In this document: piece by piece, positions 10,760 to 19,493 of the stretch
Layout: the number at the start of each line of letters is the position of its first letter
Numbering within the stretch: position 1 is the stretch's first letter
Assembly (NCBI GenBank): GCA_028285205.1
Contig: JANQQA010000143.1
Span: 17,068-81,067, forward strand
Direction of reading: 5' to 3'
Origin: Bythopirellula sp.
GTDB taxonomy: Bacteria > Planctomycetota > Planctomycetia > Pirellulales > Lacipirellulaceae
Length of the DNA stretch: 64,000 nt
Notes under the pieces: generated by a model
What the model was told of the DNA's origin: nothing
Database searches by the model: none
Seen by the model: the letters and a program-made list of their open reading frames with translations, nothing else
Position numbers and translations under genes: made by a program

Positions 10760-10833
10760 GCACCCCTAGCTCAACTGGATAGAGCATCGGTCTACGAAAC
10801 CGAAGGTTGTTGGTTCGAATCCAACGGGGTGTA
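10760..10833 (+). tRNA. tRNA-Arg (ACG)
   Basis: A complete cloverleaf is visible. Acceptor arms GCACCCC and GGGGTGT pair with one G-U, the D arm is GCTC...GAGC, the anticodon stem TCGGT/ACCGA encloses the loop CTACGAA (anticodon ACG), and the T arm carries GTTCGAAT. No CCA is encoded. An integrase remnant begins about 120 bases downstream, so this gene has probably been an integration target. Confidence 0.92.
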
Positions 10834-10954
10834 CTTTACCTAAGTCTTGTCGGTAGCAGCAATTGCATCCCGTCGACCTGCTCGACGGCGCGACATGAAT
10901 CCAGGGTGCTTTGAGGGTGAACTCATCCCCAAACGTCCATATTGGAGGATTGCT

Positions 10955-11242
10955 ATGTCGCGTTCTAAGATTCCCGCCTACCGACGTCATAAGAGCGGAT
11001 GTGCATACGTCTATCACCGCTCAATCAACACGGCCGACCATCGACTCTCGCTCGGCAAGTACAACTCAGCCGAGAGTTTGTAGCGGTACAAGCAGTTCCT
11101 CGCCCAACTGGGCATGACTAAGGCCGATGACGATCCGATTCCAGCTGGCACCGTGCCGACGATCATCGAGGTCGCCGCCTACCAGCAATATGCGCGGCAA
11201 CACTATGCTCGGCCCGAAAAGCCAATCAGTGGGCCGCAATAG
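10955..11242 (+). pseudogene. Decayed tyrosine recombinase, N-terminal part
   Basis: An ATG at 10955 follows a GGAGG site at 10944. The frame reads like the N-terminus of planctomycete tyrosine integrases: a basic start (KIPAYRRHKSG), a short beta region ending in LSLGKYNSAES, then RYKQFLAQLGM and VAAYQQYARQHYA. A TAG stop interrupts the same frame at 11081-11083 and a second ends it at 11240, and no core or catalytic domain follows. It lies directly downstream of tRNA-Arg, the expected place for an integrase of a lost element. Assignment rests on pattern similarity only. Confidence 0.6.
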
Positions 11243-11591
11243 TCTCTGTGACGGCAACTCAACCCTTTCCGAGTACTTTCGATCTTCAGAGCCTTTACCA
11301 CCTGCATCGCAAGTTCGATTCCAAACGCAGCGTGACTCGATTGCTTGATGGCATGCAGTTTCATCACATTACTTCCAAGCTTCATCACATTACTTCCAAG
11401 CTTGGCTCCCACCTGCATTTTCACTATGTAGTGAAAGTCGCAGCGGCGATCCTCGCTCGTCTGCAGAGTACTTTCCAGTTGAGGGTATTCGCATGGACAA
11501 CTTCCAGGCGTCGCTCGTCGATTCGCTTCCCGTTTGTCGAAAGATACGCTCAGAGCTATACTGATTCTGACTAATTGCCCGCCCGCTTTCC
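11243..11591. other. Non-coding stretch upstream of a PEP-CTERM gene
   Basis: No credible gene. It holds a 21-bp tandem duplication (11360-11401) and an 18-bp palindrome at 11419-11436 (arms TTTCACTA around TG), which could be a small hairpin or a regulator site about 160 bases before the next gene. Confidence 0.45.
11360..11401. repeat. 21-bp tandem direct repeat, two copies
   Basis: Two identical head-to-tail copies of a 21-base unit beginning TTCATCACATTACTTCC occupy 11360-11380 and 11381-11401. It lies in non-coding sequence. Confidence 0.9.
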
Positions 11592-11603
11592 TTGAACGTC
11601 CCG

Positions 11604-14600
11604 ATGAGGCACGGCACACTTCAGTACCTGCTGCTTGTTGTCTTGGTCGGACCGCCGACGCAAGTCCGCGGCGAAATCTCGATCGACGACGCAACGATCA
11701 TAGACACTCTCACGATTGCAGCCGGTGAAACGGGCGTGCTCGGCAACACCGTTACGCTCGACAACGGGATGATCGCCGTTGACGGAACCTTACAAACAGG
11801 GGCCGGAACCGTGCGAGTTGAGGGCATGGGTAAGGTTCTGCTCAATGCACCCCAAGGCCAATGGAACGCTGGCGGAGGGATCGTGTCGTTGGCGATTGAG
11901 CCGGGACTCGAAGTGCTTGGTCAAGCTGGCACATCCTTTGCAACCCCGATGACGACCAACCGCGGTGTGTTTGCAGCGATCGCTGGCGGAACTTCGAACA
12001 ACGGATTCGAAATCGACACCGCGGGTAGTTTTCGTAATGAGGGCGTAATGGAAGCGCGCGACGGTGGACTTCTCAACATTCCTCAAGCAGACGCAGCCGA
12101 GTTCAATGACCAGGGGACGATTCGCGCCCAACCCGGTGGCACGGCAAGACTCGGTTTTTCGTCGATTGACAGACTCAGCGACTTGGGCACCGTTGAGAAC
12201 CTGGGAGGCACCATCGAACTACAAGGCCTACTAGACAACAGCGGACGCACAATCACCTTCACGGGCGGCGAATGGAACCTCCGTGAATCGGAAGTACTCG
12301 GCGGCACACTCGCGACGGCCGGAGGCGGATCCCTGAGACTAGCTCGTCCGACGCTCCGCGGAGTTACGCTCAACGCGGACGTCTCCTCCGGGTACCCGGA
12401 GGAGACGCTGGTGTCAGACGGGATCAGCGTCAACGGCAACTGGGATATGGGTTGGTCAATATTGTTTGACGGCGACAATGTGGTCAGTGGCACGGGAACG
12501 ATTAACTCCACGTACCGAAGCGGTTGGCTTTCGACGACCGATCGCGTGGTCATCGACTCAGGAGTGACGCTACGCGGCGCAGACGGTGCCATGCGCCTGC
12601 TGGGCGGCGGGACTTTCGAACTGCACGGTACGACCCTGGCTGAAAACGGCGGGCAAGTCCAGGTCAGCTTTGGCACGACGGTCGAGAATTTCGGACTCCT
12701 ACTCGCGCGAAACGACGGCTGGATCCAGCAACGGTATCCCGCTAGTTCAAATCCTCCGATCCTTGTAAATAAAGCTGCCGGCGTCATCCGCGCCGAAGCG
12801 GGTGGCAACCTACGCTTCACGGAAACAATCGTCAACGAAGGGCAGATTGCCGTGGATGGAGGCGCAGTGTACGTGGTTGACTACGACGTCACCGGGCCCG
12901 GCAGCGTGTCGATCGAAAACTCCTTGATTCTCTCGGCCGGCACCACATTATCCGAGTTATTGAGCGTACCCCGCGGCCCGGGGAGCGAGTATGGTACCGG
13001 CATGGGCACCCTTCAACTCGAAGATAACACGCTTGAGTTGGCAGATTCGCCGGGCAATCGTTTTACCTTGCGCGGTGGGACGCTGTTTGGCGGAACGATC
13101 ACCTCTGCCGACGGCCAGCCGCTCGTCGCGACGACCAGGATCAACGGCGATCCGACCACATCGATGGTGCTCGGCGTACAGCTCGATGCCGATTTGGTGG
13201 TGACCGCAGGGGCGACCACGGTCATTCAGGAACGGGAGTTTGACGTCAACCGCGGCGTCTTCGTGACCGGTTCCGGGCAGTTTATCGTCGACGGAGGCCG
13301 ACTGAATCTCGGCGGCAGCTTGAGTGGAGTCGTGCGGCGAGAACAGCTCGAGCGAGTTGTGCCGATTTCGGGCGCGGTGGTCCTCGGGGGCGAGCTCGAC
13401 AACATCGGCCAGACTACGACGCTTGCGGCGGGTGTCGACTGGATCGCAAGTAACGGGCGCGGCGATTCGATCGTGGGCGGGCGCGTCGAAGGAGAACCTG
13501 GAGCAACACTCCGTATCGAACGCCTCCGCGGTGCTGCCTCGTTTCGACAAGGAGTCACGTTGGCCCTGCCCGTGGTGATGGCGGAAGCGAATCTCTCTGT
13601 CCGCGAAGGTCTCACCCTCGATGGGAATGTGATTACCCTTGGCGAACCCGATGGCAACGAATCCACCACCGGCAATCTTGTTCTCTTGGGAGAACAGACG
13701 ATCAGCGGGAATGGGGAACTGCACTTCAACGCCAGTGATGGTGAGGCAGTAAATGGAATCCTGGGAGAGCGGTTTACGATTGGACCCGAGATCATCGTCC
13801 GCACGGCGGCAGGCAGCGGGTTAATCGCTGCCGGCACCCACTTCAGCATTCTCCCGCTCGATCTGACCAACACCGGGCTGCTGCTCGCCGAAAATGGGCA
13901 TACGCTGACGTTGGCCGTCGACCAGTTCGAACAACGCGGCACGCTGCGCGCCCAGGCCGGCTCGACGATGCTGGTACACGGCGATTTGGACGCGCCACTT
14001 CCCACGTTCACCAACAACGGACGGATCGAAGTTGCCGGTGGCGAGATGCAATTCTTGAGCAATCTTGACCTGGGATCTGACTCGACGGTGGAAATCAACG
14101 TATCGCTTGAGGAACTGGATGCAGGGTCGCCGATTCTGGTCAACGGTGCGGTGACGTTGGAGGGGCTGCTCGAGATTTCCTTCGATGCGACCGGTGAGAC
14201 GCCGACCGTTGGCGACGCGTTCTCGCTGCTCGCCGCAGCCGATGGCATTGCCGGTCAGTTTAGGGGCTACTCATTCCCTCACCTCCCAGGAGATCTCTAC
14301 TGGCACGTCGATGTCGCCAGCAATCATGTTTCCTTAAGCATCGCCGACGGCGCGCCAGCGGGCGATTTTGATTCTGACGGGCGCGTTGATGGTCGAGATC
14401 TGCTCGTCTGGCAGCGTGATCCCGAAGTCGGAAGTTTGTCGGACTGGGAATCGAACTACGGCAGTGCCGCAGCACTTGCCAACGCATCCTCTGCGGTTCC
14501 AGAACCCAGTGGGGTGGCGATGTGCGTTATTGGCTGCTTGCTGGTCTGGAAAGGCAGGCGATGCCGCCGATCCGTGCTACCTTGCGACGACCACTTGGGA

Positions 14601-14648
14601 AGGATCAAACGCAGCGAACACACGGCGGTGGGCCGCAGAGACTTTTAG
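11604..14648 (+). CDS. Large beta-rich PEP-CTERM surface protein with dockerin-like tail
   Basis: The ATG at 11604 gives a 1014-residue protein; a TTG at 11592 in the same frame is an alternative, and neither has a strong ribosome site. A signal peptide (MRHGTLQYLLLVVLV) is followed by about 850 residues of repetitive Gly/Thr/Asn-rich sequence (many GGTL, NGMI, GTGTI-like turns) typical of parallel beta-helix adhesin-like proteins. Near the end is a dockerin-like calcium-binding stretch (DFDSDGRVDGRDLLVW), then the sorting tail VPEPSG, a hydrophobic segment and a basic end. It should be exported, recognised by an exosortase and attached to the cell surface. Its ligand is unknown. A perfect 28-bp palindrome lies within the coding sequence. 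Confidence 0.88.
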   Translation: MRHGTLQYLLLVVLVGPPTQVRGEISIDDATIIDTLTIAAGETGVLGNTVTLDNGMIAVDGTLQTGAGTVRVEGMGKVLLNAPQGQWNAGGGIVSLAIEPGLEVLGQAGTSFATPMTTNRGVFAAIAGGTSNNGFEIDTAGSFRNEGVMEARDGGLLNIPQADAAEFNDQGTIRAQPGGTARLGFSSIDRLSDLGTVENLGGTIELQGLLDNSGRTITFTGGEWNLRESEVLGGTLATAGGGSLRLARPTLRGVTLNADVSSGYPEETLVSDGISVNGNWDMGWSILFDGDNVVSGTGTINSTYRSGWLSTTDRVVIDSGVTLRGADGAMRLLGGGTFELHGTTLAENGGQVQVSFGTTVENFGLLLARNDGWIQQRYPASSNPPILVNKAAGVIRAEAGGNLRFTETIVNEGQIAVDGGAVYVVDYDVTGPGSVSIENSLILSAGTTLSELLSVPRGPGSEYGTGMGTLQLEDNTLELADSPGNRFTLRGGTLFGGTITSADGQPLVATTRINGDPTTSMVLGVQLDADLVVTAGATTVIQEREFDVNRGVFVTGSGQFIVDGGRLNLGGSLSGVVRREQLERVVPISGAVVLGGELDNIGQTTTLAAGVDWIASNGRGDSIVGGRVEGEPGATLRIERLRGAASFRQGVTLALPVVMAEANLSVREGLTLDGNVITLGEPDGNESTTGNLVLLGEQTISGNGELHFNASDGEAVNGILGERFTIGPEIIVRTAAGSGLIAAGTHFSILPLDLTNTGLLLAENGHTLTLAVDQFEQRGTLRAQAGSTMLVHGDLDAPLPTFTNNGRIEVAGGEMQFLSNLDLGSDSTVEINVSLEELDAGSPILVNGAVTLEGLLEISFDATGETPTVGDAFSLLAAADGIAGQFRGYSFPHLPGDLYWHVDVASNHVSLSIADGAPAGDFDSDGRVDGRDLLVWQRDPEVGSLSDWESNYGSAAALANASSAVPEPSGVAMCVIGCLLVWKGRRCRRSVLPCDDHLGRIKRSEHTAVGRRDF
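12380..12407. repeat. Perfect 28-bp palindrome inside coding sequence
   Basis: The 14 bases CGTCTCCTCCGGGT are followed immediately by their exact reverse complement, with no loop. It keeps the PEP-CTERM reading frame open and would form a stable hairpin in the mRNA. Confidence 0.9.
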
Positions 14649-14882
14649 CGTCGCATCCCGCACACAAATCGAATTCGCGCATTTCTAGCAAATCCTTTGG
14701 TTGCTCCAAGCAGCCACGAAGCAACTTCGATTTTGCCTGCTGATAAGTGCCGACCGGAGCTATCCACATGAGGAGTGAACCATCTCGGGTGGAATCACAG
14801 TTTCGAGAAAACTACCCAAGCCGATGAAGCTGAGGCGTTTTCGGACAGGACGTTTGCCGCTCTTGTGTATACTCAGCGAATC

Positions 14883-15638
14883 ATGAATGTTCATTACATG
14901 TTCTCGGATAAGTCGGATCTATATGCCCGCATTCGACCTCGATACCCGAGAGCCATTTACGATTGCCTCGTGGAGGTAACGCCATCTCATGGCTGTGCGT
15001 GGGACTGTGCCTGAGGTAACGGCCAAGTTGCATCAGGCCTTGCGAAGCATTTTGACAGGGTTGAGGCGACTGACATCAGCAGGGAGCAGATATCCCACGC
15101 TTCGCCAACAGACTGCGTTAGGTACTCCGTGGGTGAAGCAGAGTCAACCTCATTTGAAGATCACGTGTTTGACCTTGCCTGTGTCGGTCAGGCTCTTCAT
15201 TGGCTCGACTACGATCGATTCTGGCCAGAGCTCGACCGGCTACTAAAGCCAGGAGGCATATTTGCGGCTTGGGGGTACATTTTTCCGAACATGAATCAGG
15301 AACTAGACGATGTACTCGAGGAGACCCTCTATCCAGTGATCAAGCCGTATTGGTCAGCACGAAATCAACTTCTATGGAATCACTATGAAGATGTTAATGT
15401 GCCGTACCTGAGGCTAGATACCCCTGAATTCAAGTTCTCGATTGAGTGGAACCTAATTGAACTGTTAACGTACGTCCACACCTGGTCTGCCGTAAGAAGA
15501 TGTATGGAATCACTCGGTGACGGTTTCTACACCGAGACATGTGAACGGGTTCGTAAGGTTTGGGGCAGCAAGTCGACGCGACGCGAGATAAGGATGGATT
15601 TCTGTTTTCTTGCTACGCAAAAACAATCAACTGTTTAA
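14883..15638 (+). pseudogene. Class I SAM methyltransferase interrupted by one in-frame TGA
   Basis: From the ATG at 14883 to the stop at 15638 a single frame encodes a class I methyltransferase of about 250 residues, resembling the trans-aconitate methyltransferase-like group (FSDKSDLYARIRPRYP at the N-terminus, CVGQALHWLDYDRFW and LLKPGGIFAAWGY later). The frame is broken once, by TGA at 15012-15014, exactly inside the SAM-binding motif I, which would read D-C-A-x-G-N-G-Q. Both halves are otherwise intact and in the same phase, so this is a point nonsense change, not a frameshift. It is either a recent pseudogene, a sequencing error, or a recoded codon; the first two are far more likely. 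Confidence 0.75.
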
Positions 15639-15795
15639 CCAGGGCGGCTAGTATGTCGATATCGGGTGGTCGTGCAACGTTACCTCGACCCGTCGCCATC
15701 CCGCGATCGACGTGAAACGCCGAACGCGTCTGGATGATGAAGCGGACGCACTCTCGGAGGCTGTTTCTTGAGCGAGTGTCGGACACCCAGGCTTC

Positions 15796-16938
15796 TCAGA
15801 AGGTAAGTTCCCAAGCACCGCTTTCCAGACCTAAGAACCTCGCCATCGACTCAACTTCTTCCTCCGCAAGCAAGCGAAACTCTTTCGCCCGAGGTCGTTT
15901 CCACGCGTATCCAAACGCCACTTTCAGGCGTTCGTTTTCCACTTTCGCATTCGTCCACCCGACTACTTCTTCTCGCCAAAGAACTGGCATCGCGTAATAG
16001 CCCAGTTTGCGTTTCGCCCGCGGAACATAAGCTTCGAACCGATAAGTCCACTCCCAAAGATGCTCGAACCTCTTCCTGTCACGCACTAAAGGGTCAAAAG
16101 GCGCTAACACTCGAACTCGGTGCGAAGTCTCCGCCGCAGACGCATCCTTTTGAAGCCAAAGATAAGTGACACCAGCCACTTCGACCTCCGACAGTTCCCC
16201 ATTCTTTATCAAGGATTCTAAAGCTGCTAGTCGGTCTCCTCGGGTGGGCAGCAGGTGGTTTTGATTCCGCAACTCCGAAACCAAGAATCGCCTCGTCGTC
16301 GGACCAAACACACGGGCGGTCGTCAACGCAAGACGACTGTAACGCTCAGACGGGCCCGCTAGTTCACCACTAGTATCCTGGGGAGTCTGATAGATGCGAA
16401 TTCCCTTTTCGCGACGACTTACCCGTAGATATCCATGAAGATGGAGCTTTTCCAAAATCCGCTTTGTTTCTTGGGACTTACCTCCCCAATAGTTCTCCAC
16501 CGACTTCCGACCAAATCTCTCATCCAATCGACGTGGATGAACTTCGCCCAGTTCAGCCACCGTTTGGAGCACCGCACGCTCAATCTTCTTCAATTTGCGA
16601 TGTGGACGCCAACGAAGGTCCCGCCAAACCTCTGGCGTCATAAAACCATAGGCAAATAGAAAGCCTTCTTCCACTTGTAGGTCTGGGAACGTGTCCTCCA
16701 AATCTCCCGCGACGTATCCGGCGACGCGTTGCCGGAGCACTAAATCCTGAGCTCTCGCTGGCGACCTAATCGGGTCAGCTTGTATAAACTGCATCCCTCT
16801 CAAGGCATCGGATAGACGTAAGAAATCCGGAAAGGATTCAGCAACAATGCGTCTCTTGAATTCACTCAGTTCCAGCTGCTCAACCATATCCGAATGGTAG
16901 CGAATTCCGTGAATCGTGTCGCTGGCGGCACCTCGCAT
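15796..16938 (-). CDS. YcaQ/AlkX-family winged-helix DNA glycosylase-like protein
   Basis: The 380-residue product matches the YcaQ (HTH_42, AlkX/AlkZ-related) family. It has the N-terminal GMQFIQADPI stretch holding the QxD catalytic-type motif, a central winged-helix region, and the C-terminal signature VRVLAPFDPLVRDRKR followed by LGYYAMPVLWR. Characterised members are DNA glycosylases that unhook interstrand crosslinks or remove bulky alkylated bases. The annotated start may be slightly long, since ATG at 16887 begins at the usual first helix. A dispersed 65-bp repeat begins immediately upstream of the gene. It is a single gene with no evident operon. Confidence 0.85.
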   Translation of the reverse strand: MRGAASDTIHGIRYHSDMVEQLELSEFKRRIVAESFPDFLRLSDALRGMQFIQADPIRSPARAQDLVLRQRVAGYVAGDLEDTFPDLQVEEGFLFAYGFMTPEVWRDLRWRPHRKLKKIERAVLQTVAELGEVHPRRLDERFGRKSVENYWGGKSQETKRILEKLHLHGYLRVSRREKGIRIYQTPQDTSGELAGPSERYSRLALTTARVFGPTTRRFLVSELRNQNHLLPTRGDRLAALESLIKNGELSEVEVAGVTYLWLQKDASAAETSHRVRVLAPFDPLVRDRKRFEHLWEWTYRFEAYVPRAKRKLGYYAMPVLWREEVVGWTNAKVENERLKVAFGYAWKRPRAKEFRLLAEEEVESMARFLGLESGAWELTF

Positions 16939-16943
16939 CTGCC

Positions 16944-17009
16944 TCAGCGTGAAACGTTGACGCAGATTGGGAACTAGCAGATTCCACCTTCGGCGAGTCC
17001 CTTCGATGC
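16944..17009. repeat. Dispersed about 65-bp repeat, copy A
   Basis: Starts TCAGCGTGAAACG and matches 21553-21618 in the same orientation at roughly four bases in five by eye. The other copy lies beside a transposase remnant, so this may be a solitary transposon end. Confidence 0.6.
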
Positions 17010-17481
17010 GCGCAACTTCGAGTAGCAGAATGCTGATGAGTTCAATCGATGTCAGGTTTGAGACTCGAAAAACCGCTCAGATGTTTTAGAAAGTTGATGT
17101 CATCGAATTGACAGCATGCCTTACCCCTCGGTTAGCGGCCAAATGTCGTACTGCTTCGCGAAGAGTGAGTTTCTAGGCTTCAGTTCCTAGCCACAAAAAC
17201 ACAAGAAGTCACAAAACCGATATTCTGAGCATCTTTCTGTGCCTTTTCGAATTATTTGTTGCCACATGAAAGTGGAACAACAATGGGCTAAAGTCCGACG
17301 CAATCACCTGGAATCAGGCAAATGGCCAAATCTCGGCCTCGAGATCGAGGTGCTTGGCCTGCGAGACTTGATCTCGGATCATTCGATCGATGAGGTCGCT
17401 ATTCTCGGAGTCGCTTGGCATCACAGCGCTCTTTCCTAAGCGTTATTAGCGGTAGCTCCGCTGCCTGATGACGCACGAAGA
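17010..17481. other. Non-coding stretch with a degenerate A-rich palindromic element
   Basis: No credible gene. At 17188-17265 there is an imperfect inverted repeat beginning TAGCCACAAAAACACAAG and ending with a mirrored T-rich arm (TTGTTGCCACA). A related element is at 23245-23328. Such intergenic palindromes are common in planctomycete genomes. Confidence 0.45.
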
Positions 17482-19131
17482 TTAGGTTCTGTTTCGGCCC
17501 ACCCACAAAACCAAACCAGTGCATAGAATCACCAAAGACTCGGGCTCGGGGACAAATGTGGCGATGAAGACGCCAGAGGTGCCGTCTGTGAACCGAATCC
17601 AGTAAGCGAGCTGACCAGAATTGTTAAAAGTGCTTTGGCGGCCATCGCTTGAACTCGTGCCTGTGACAAATGCAGCAACCTCGACAGTGCGATTGTCGGT
17701 GATGAGGGGATTGGGGTTGATATCGAAGAGATCACCCTCACGAGTGAGCATTCGAAGTTCGCCTGAGGGATCTGTCACGAAGAGACCTCGATCATTCGTT
17801 CTGTCTACTCCAGGACCAGTAAAATCGGCGATAAAGGCGACTTGCCCGATGTCGTTAAAAGCGGGATCGCCTTGAAATTCAGCGAATCTCACGTCAGAAG
17901 AAATGCCCGGAACGGAATTACCGAGCCGGGCGATGGGGCGAAGTTCGAATTCGTTGTCCGTGTAGATCACTTGATTATTAGTACTGTCGATTCCTGGCCC
18001 CTCTAGGATCGCGCGAAAGGCGACATGGCCTGCGTCGTTCAGCGCGGGAGTGAAAAAATCACTAAATCTCACATCCTGCCCATCAATCTGAACTATCTCT
18101 GCCTCGCGTGCTATCCGCCGTTGCGTAAGGTCTGGATTGAATATTAAGAGAGCGCGATCATTTGAAAAATCGATGTCTGGTCCAGTAACTAGCGAGACGG
18201 TCGCAATCTCACCACGGTTGTTGATTGTGAGACTACTGCTTCTACCATAGTACAGGTCTGAACCAACGCTGGGCATAGGGTCACCCTTTCGGGCAACAAT
18301 CTCTAGATTGCCGTTAGATTGTGAGAAGATGGCATTATCCTCGGGTCCAATTGCATTTGGTCCAGAGAGGCCAGCACTAAACACGAGTTGTCCTGCATCA
18401 TTTAGCACGGGGCCTCGTGAAATCCTATGAAAGTTGCGGCTGGGATCACTGCCTGGCACCACCCCACGATCTCGTGCGACTAAGCTGAGAGTACCACTAA
18501 TATTGGAAAAGATGGCAACATCTCTCGCGCGGACATCCGGCCCGGTGAGTGGAGCAGTAAACGCAATTTGTCCTGCATCGTTCAATAGAGGTGGAAGAGA
18601 AAAGTAGCTGTAATTCACGCCCGGCGGTGTTCCGGGAGCGGGATCACCAAACAGGGCGATTAGCTCAAGGTCGCCTTCCGTTGCGAGATAAATGGAATCC
18701 GCAACGAATTCATTGCCGAAGTCATCAACATGGCCCGTGAAAAAGGTTTGACCTGCGTTATTGAGCACGGGATCACTAAACCCGTCGAACCTCATGCCTG
18801 ACCCGGCACCTGGCGCGGTATCGCCTCCGCGAGCGAGCAATCGCAAGCTGCCCCCGGAATTTGAATAAATGACCTGGTTGTTATGAGCGGCAACCGTACC
18901 ACCAAAGGTTACTTGGCCCGGGTCATTCAAAGTGATTTCTCTGAAGAATTGGAAACGTACGGCTGGATCGGTATCAGGTGCAGGCTGGAAGTTAAACGCG
19001 ACTGGAAAATTGATGATTGGTTGTGCCTGTGCAGTTGCTCCTTCGATCCCAGTTAGCATGGACGCGCCTAGGGCTGCAGCGAGTAATCCGTAGGTTCGAT
19101 GCTTAATCGTAAATGAGTCTGACAAATTCAT
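17482..19131 (-). CDS. PEP-CTERM protein with repeated VLNDAGQ-type blades
   Basis: With the ATG at 19131 the protein is 549 residues and begins with a signal peptide whose cleavage site is near AQAQP; an in-frame start at 19224 is possible but adds a second hydrophobic segment. The body has about nine imperfect repeats of roughly 50-60 residues, each with a core like LNDAGQ(V/I)AF and a following ARxGD or ARxGDP, as in the DUF7453-type repeat family. The C-terminus is VPEPES, a hydrophobic helix and a basic end, the PEP-CTERM sorting signal. It should be exported and surface-attached by an exosortase. Function beyond that is unknown. Confidence 0.85.
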   Translation of the reverse strand: MNLSDSFTIKHRTYGLLAAALGASMLTGIEGATAQAQPIINFPVAFNFQPAPDTDPAVRFQFFREITLNDPGQVTFGGTVAAHNNQVIYSNSGGSLRLLARGGDTAPGAGSGMRFDGFSDPVLNNAGQTFFTGHVDDFGNEFVADSIYLATEGDLELIALFGDPAPGTPPGVNYSYFSLPPLLNDAGQIAFTAPLTGPDVRARDVAIFSNISGTLSLVARDRGVVPGSDPSRNFHRISRGPVLNDAGQLVFSAGLSGPNAIGPEDNAIFSQSNGNLEIVARKGDPMPSVGSDLYYGRSSSLTINNRGEIATVSLVTGPDIDFSNDRALLIFNPDLTQRRIAREAEIVQIDGQDVRFSDFFTPALNDAGHVAFRAILEGPGIDSTNNQVIYTDNEFELRPIARLGNSVPGISSDVRFAEFQGDPAFNDIGQVAFIADFTGPGVDRTNDRGLFVTDPSGELRMLTREGDLFDINPNPLITDNRTVEVAAFVTGTSSSDGRQSTFNNSGQLAYWIRFTDGTSGVFIATFVPEPESLVILCTGLVLWVGRNRT

Positions 19132-19493
19132 CAATTCGACCAATGTTCCCAGTGCAATGCCAATGCTCACTTGGAGCTTCGTCATCGAACTGCAATTTGA
19201 GTGGACTAAGAGCCGTAGGCCCAATTTACCCTAAGATGCGAGGGAGAGCCAGAAAAACCTGAAACGTGCGGCAGACGCAGAACATCTTGGTTAGTTCTTG
19301 CCAATAATTGCTTCTGCTTATCTCAGCAAGTGCGACTAGACCAGTTTGTCGAGAGATATGCTGAACGCATTCTGCTGCTCGTCGATTTTGCTTCGGCCGG
19401 TTTGTCCGATGCAGGTTCAAATATTTCGCTTAATTGCCCAAGTGAGTCGTCTTTAGGCAGTCAACCTGTTTCCTCGATACCGAGAAGCTCCAT

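Noticed and set aside
13226..14248. 340-codon minus-strand frame within the large PEP-CTERM gene
   Set aside because: Ser/Pro-rich low-complexity shadow of a clearly coding plus strand.
15012..15014. TGA as a selenocysteine codon
   Set aside because: No Sec-insertion hairpin was evident right after the codon, and the methyltransferase family has no known Sec at motif I; nonsense mutation is simpler.
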